In this document: piece after piece, positions 59,746 to 64,000 of the stretch
Layout of the letters: each line of letters starts with the position of its first letter
How positions within the stretch are numbered: the stretch's first letter is position 1
Source: Verpa conica
Taxonomy: Eukaryota > Ascomycota > Pezizomycetes > Pezizales > Morchellaceae
Assembly: GCA_033030425.1 (NCBI GenBank)
Contig: JAUFSD010000012.1
Span: forward strand, 310,001-374,000
Reading direction: 5' to 3'
Length of the DNA stretch: 64,000 bases
The notes under the pieces: model-generated
What the model was told of the DNA's origin: nothing
The model's database searches: none
What the model saw: the letters and a program-made list of their open reading frames with translations, nothing else
Made by a program: the position numbers and the translations under genes

Positions 59746-61312
59746 TTATTCCTCCGTTTTTGAATCCATTTCGATTGGTGGCCACCAGTTCAGTCTCTTG
59801 TAGCTCTCAATAATATCCAACAACACTTCCTCTGTGACTTTAGGGACCTTGTACTCGAAACCTGTGACTGCCTCGAATCTGCTACCGTCCATGCTGAAAT
59901 CATCATCTTTGACCATTTCGTTTTCTAGATAAGGATTTATAGGTCCTGGTCTGGTAATGCCTGCTTCCTGAAGTAGATCACCCCAAGGCTGTAGGACTTC
60001 GTCGTTTTCTTCATCAACTGCTGAGTTGAGATTGAGACGTGCAAAAGTTGACACTATAGTACCATGGAAGCCTGTTTTGATGCCGAATATCTTGGAAATG
60101 TGTTTTTGCAAGTCTCCTTGAGCTAGGGTTTAGGTATAGTTTGTTAGTTTTTGTAAGGGGTTCTTTTTAGGGAGTAGGGTAAGCTACATGTGTCACCATG
60201 GTCAACGATGTTGAATATTGGTACGCTTCCCCATGATGGGTCCCAATTCTTTTTTCCGTGGGTATACCAGTCTGCTGCCTGCCATAAAGCTCTCGCGGCG
60301 TCGGTAACATGGAGAGTATGAGATCGTAACTCTTTAGTCCATAACCATTTCATCTCTTCCTTCAAGTATGAATATACCCTCGCCATGCAAAACAATGTAG
60401 CGATGAGCTTGTTGCCATATTCCCCGTAGACATTCGCCAACCTCAAAATAACCAAATTCAACCTAATCCCACATCAGCACATCTCCAAAGACCTTCCTTT
60501 CAGAATAGCTCCAACCACCCCTGCGAACTCTTATAATTACGCACCCTTCAATTTTTGAGAGCTCCTCCTCAGCCTGGAGTTTGTATGTTGCCAGTTTTAA
60601 CCACGGCTTCAATTTATCGTTCTCCTTGCTCGGCTCCCGGCTACTCTTGTAAACTGTTCCTGTACTGAGCTCGACCCAACATTTTACCCCTTTCCTTGCC
60701 GCTACTTTTGCTGCGGTGGTGGAAAGTTTCAAGTTTCGTTGTCGGTAGATCTCGTCGTCTTGAGACAACCGAGTGTCGCCCCCACAATTGAACACATAAT
60801 CCCAAGTGGAACCATCAGGTCGAGCAAAGACCTTTTCGCATGTATCTGTTATTTTTTGATATTGAGTTTAGTAAACTGACCAATGGAGCGAGAATAATAA
60901 GAAAATAATAGCGATCAAAAAATATGTTACGATTGAAGGGGGGAGGGGGGGGACACGGTGATTGGGAGGACCAGAGTAGAAAGAAAGGTAGTCCTCACGT
61001 TCGCGTGACATGTCACCCTGGTAAAATCGCTCCAAAGTGCAAACATCAGCAAATTCAGGTGCTAGCCATGCCAGCTGTGGAAGTTGCTTGTCAACTATTC
61101 GAATCTCTGATGCGAGGTTATTTGTATGAATGTATTTGGCGATGAAACGTCCAATGAAACCTGTTTTTAGTCCACTCAAGTAAATATGGTTGCCAGAGAG
61201 AAGCTGTTTACACTTCTCAAATACTTTGGCCTTACGGTAGCGACTGGCACAAGAGCTACTAACCTAGGCCTCCTATGATCAGAACACTGGGTTTGGGTGA
61301 TTCTTCAGCCAT
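59746..61312 (-). CDS. Atypical short-chain dehydrogenase / NAD-dependent epimerase-dehydratase family protein
   Basis: Five exons, 61264-61312, 60999-61160, 60545-60845, 60188-60462 and 59746-60122, give 387 residues with matching phases. The N terminus MAEESPKPSVLIIGGLGFIGR contains the Rossmann NAD(P) motif GGLGFIG (14-20), split by intron 1. Later blocks include VFNCGGDTRLSQDDEIY, WVELSTGTVY (Ser131), KIEGLNLVILRLANVYGEYG, KELRSHTLHVTDAARALW, then the C-terminal SKIFGIKTGF. This is the extended SDR pattern. The expected YxxxK active site reads LATYK (155-159), with leucine where the catalytic tyrosine should be, so activity may be altered. Substrate unknown. Introns are 103, 153, 82 and 65 nt; the third uses a GTGCGT donor and is the least certain. 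Confidence 0.85.
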
Positions 61313-64000
61313 CGCGAATACTGATTAACTCGATATGAATATTCTCTGTGGGAGTTGGTGGGAGCTGGGAGTGCAGTGCAGTGCAGTAGTAACGATGAGC
61401 AGCAGCAGACTATTTAGGGTGGGGGGGGGATGGGCAGTGACGGATGATTCTGGAAGTCAAGCTGGCGCAGGGGAGGGGAGGGGGTTTTTACAAAAGGGAA
61501 GGATGAGAGGGGCCACGAGCGAGGTGGGGTTCACTCCCCGTCCACTCCTGGCTGTGCAACAGTGGAGTTGAGAACGGGAGTCGCGGGGGAGTCGGAGACA
61601 GCGGCGGGGGGAGCGGACGGGGGGAGTGGCCAGCGAAGCTACATCCATTCATGTACATACCAAGCATTCCCACTCATGTGCCAGATACTAAGCACGAGCG
61701 AGTCGAGTGGGCACAAGCGGGGCCACGGGTGAAGCCGAAACGACGGAATAAGAAACAGATAAACGGCATTCGTGTCAAGCGGCACAAAAAGCAACCCAGG
61801 TAGAAAGGGAATTAAAAAAAATAAAAAATAAAAATAAAAAAATAAAAAAAAAGAGAGACGATGGAATCAGGAAAGTCTACGATGATAACACTCTACGGAT
61901 AGAGTATGGACTGGGCGTACCTACATACAGCAAGCACTCTTTGGCCGTTTCTTCGGTGCCTTTGCATACGTCTCCTAGTGTCCTGTCCAGTAGAGAGATC
62001 TGGGACGGGCATGCCAATTGTTAGTACTCATGCACTTCTGCAGATACCAGCCAGTTGTGACTTGCCGTCGCCATTACCAACGAAATTGTCTTTACTAACC
62101 CAGATGCGAACGCGTGCGCGGAAGGGAGAGATTTTGCCGGCACTGCGGCATCGAGCCAGGGTGGTTCTGTAAGACGGAGATGAGAGGTGCTGCGGGGGCG
62201 AAGACTATCAGTGGTTTCGAGATAACTACTGAGCCCAAGCCTAGTAGGTAGCATCCAAGATCTAGCACGCCTCATCACAGGAAGGTTAGCTACAGAGCCC
62301 CACCGAAGAGAGAGAAAAAAAATAGTTTTTTTTACCGCTCGGGGGCGCTAATAATCTCGGATAATACCGAAAGTCAGCGAGCTAGGATCAATACTAGTTT
62401 TAACCTTGTATCTGTTGGGTATTGTTTTTGAAGCATTGTTGACAAAAGATCATAGGGGTTCTTGGTAGTACCCAGCCTCTTGTGAAATTTACCAACCTGC
62501 GTTTTTGGGTCGTACCATCGATTCAGCACTTACCAAGAGAGGGAAAAAGGGCGTTACTCAGAACACCGTACCGCCCTGTTAGTACTGCAGTGACCATGTG
62601 CGAATCATGGGTACTGAACACGCTAAATAGCTAGAGTATATGACGAGTGCTGCCCGCGACTAAGGGGATATGGGATGGTTGCAACCCGGGTTAGATTTTG
62701 ACAAGGCCTCCTTATGTATAATATAAGCGGGTGATATCAAACTAGCTATATAGATCCACCTCAGCTGGACGATTAAAGGACGTGGTAGAAATAGTAGAGC
62801 GCGCCATCGGATTGGTAGATGATGGTTTGGTATTATGTATGGTAGAAGAGATCGAGAAACAAGGGTAGTGGACAAGGGTTCACAGGCCAATACTACTTCC
62901 AGGTCTCCACCGAGATCGAACGTAAAGGACCAATCAAGGCCCCGAATCTAGGGTTCCACGTTTTTTGTCCTTATATTACCAGAGGCTGTATTCAGCATAA
63001 GCTGGCATTAAGACATCACCGCGTCATAAAAGGGAGGGTTCTATACAGTGTCTTTGAGGTCAAACCCCCCTTGATGTATTTATTAATATAGAGTGTGTAG
63101 GTTAATAAAACGTTGAGCCATATGCAGCGCTGGGTAGATTTGATATAATCCAGAACCAGCTTACCCGGCAAACAAATAACCTAGTCATAAGATGCGGTGA
63201 ACGCGCCGAAATCCCCGTCTTACCACAGGCATGCCATTGATTGTGGGCATACATCATTTAGACGAGCAACCTCCTGATTACTATGTCACTAAGAAGCTCT
63301 AACGGCTTCTAATGGGTACAAAGGTTAAATGTACATACTCAGTATCTACCCTTAATAGGAGTGCACTAGATCTTAGTGCTATACTACCGGTGATAAGTAG
63401 GGTTTGAGGCATTCACCGCTCCGTAGTCCGAGGAAATCCGAGCTTCAAACATCGGGAATCACTAATAGCATTGATATTTTAAGAAGGAGGCACTGCGTTG
63501 GTGATTTATTTAGCGAGATAGTCATTGGAGGCGCTCAAGAGCCGTAACACAGGATATAGTTATAGTATGGTACTCTTACCGTCCCTGAGGATCCAAATGT
63601 ACGAGCCCGTGGGAAGCCTCCCTAAGAGCATTAGTACTCCCTTTCTCAGTTTCTACACTCTCTGCCTATTTTATGACCTATGACTGTGTTTTTAGTCGCT
63701 AGAACAAAATATCTTTATTATGAAGGTTCGGAGTAGGTCACCATAGATAGTTCCACAGAACCTCCCCTAGTAACGGTTACTGTCACCGTAAGATATTTTT
63801 TTAGGGAATCGAGAGCGTTGAAGGCTAAATTGAGTTTCTGAAGGTCCATATTAAAGTTTAATGGCTATAGCCCGTTAATAGGCGCCAGGCAATAGTTGGG
63901 TTTTACGTTAGGATTTTGCAATGTAATAAATTATTATTATAAAGCAGACTAGTATTAGTGATCTGCGTAGGACTAGGGTGAACTATATGTAGAAGGTGTA
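61313..64000. other. Promoter of the dehydrogenase gene and terminal spacer
   Basis: 61313-61640 is G-rich low-complexity leader or promoter. An almost pure A tract lies at about 61813-61853. Overlapping frames at 61906-62278 on both strands resemble nothing known. The remaining 1.7 kb is AT-rich with frequent stops. Confidence 0.5.

Overview
The window looks like nuclear DNA of a filamentous ascomycete. Every recognisable gene is split by short GT-AG introns of about 40 to 310 nt, with CTAAC/CTGAC-like branch sites. The protein set is fungal: a CreB/Ubp9-type deubiquitinase, an Mlh2-type MutL protein, fungal dynamitin, a BAH-PHD protein, mitochondrial ATP synthase gamma and topoisomerase I. 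Long AT-rich, repeat-bearing spacers between compact gene blocks resemble an early-diverging Pezizomycotina genome such as Pezizomycetes (truffle or morel relatives). That placement is inference; no marker here proves it.

Layout. 1-161: tail of an unidentified gene. 1653-4490 (-): CreB/Ubp9-type ubiquitin protease with a 14-nt microexon inside its catalytic Cys box. 4.5-11.7 kb: no supportable gene. 11720-14704 (-): MLH2-like mismatch-repair protein. 15-40.8 kb: gene-poor accessory region. It holds a family of at least five small intact genes (about 56-62 codons, all +) plus one truncated relic, two short terminal-inverted-repeat elements, a helix-rich gene and a divergently placed broken helix-rich gene, a spliced IRG-like GTPase with a predicted myristoylation signal, and a GC-rich hairpin island. 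40845-42501 (+): dynamitin. 43858-45571 (+): BAH-PHD chromatin protein. 48534-49822 (-) and 50843-54269 (+): divergent ATP synthase gamma and topoisomerase I. 59746-61312 (-): atypical short-chain dehydrogenase.

The flanking genes are housekeeping: protein deubiquitination, DNA mismatch repair, dynein transport, silent-chromatin reading, oxidative phosphorylation and DNA supercoil relaxation. They do not form one pathway. The central 15-41 kb is where new biology is most likely. The small-gene family changes mostly at silent codon positions while keeping one Cys-rich motif, a TATA-like box about 160-208 nt upstream, and a leader that looks spliced. About 7 kb away the helix-rich pair and the GTPase sit together in an island that could be a membrane-acting or defence locus. 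That last statement is a hypothesis. All exon boundaries were placed by eye from splice signals, reading phase and protein continuity.
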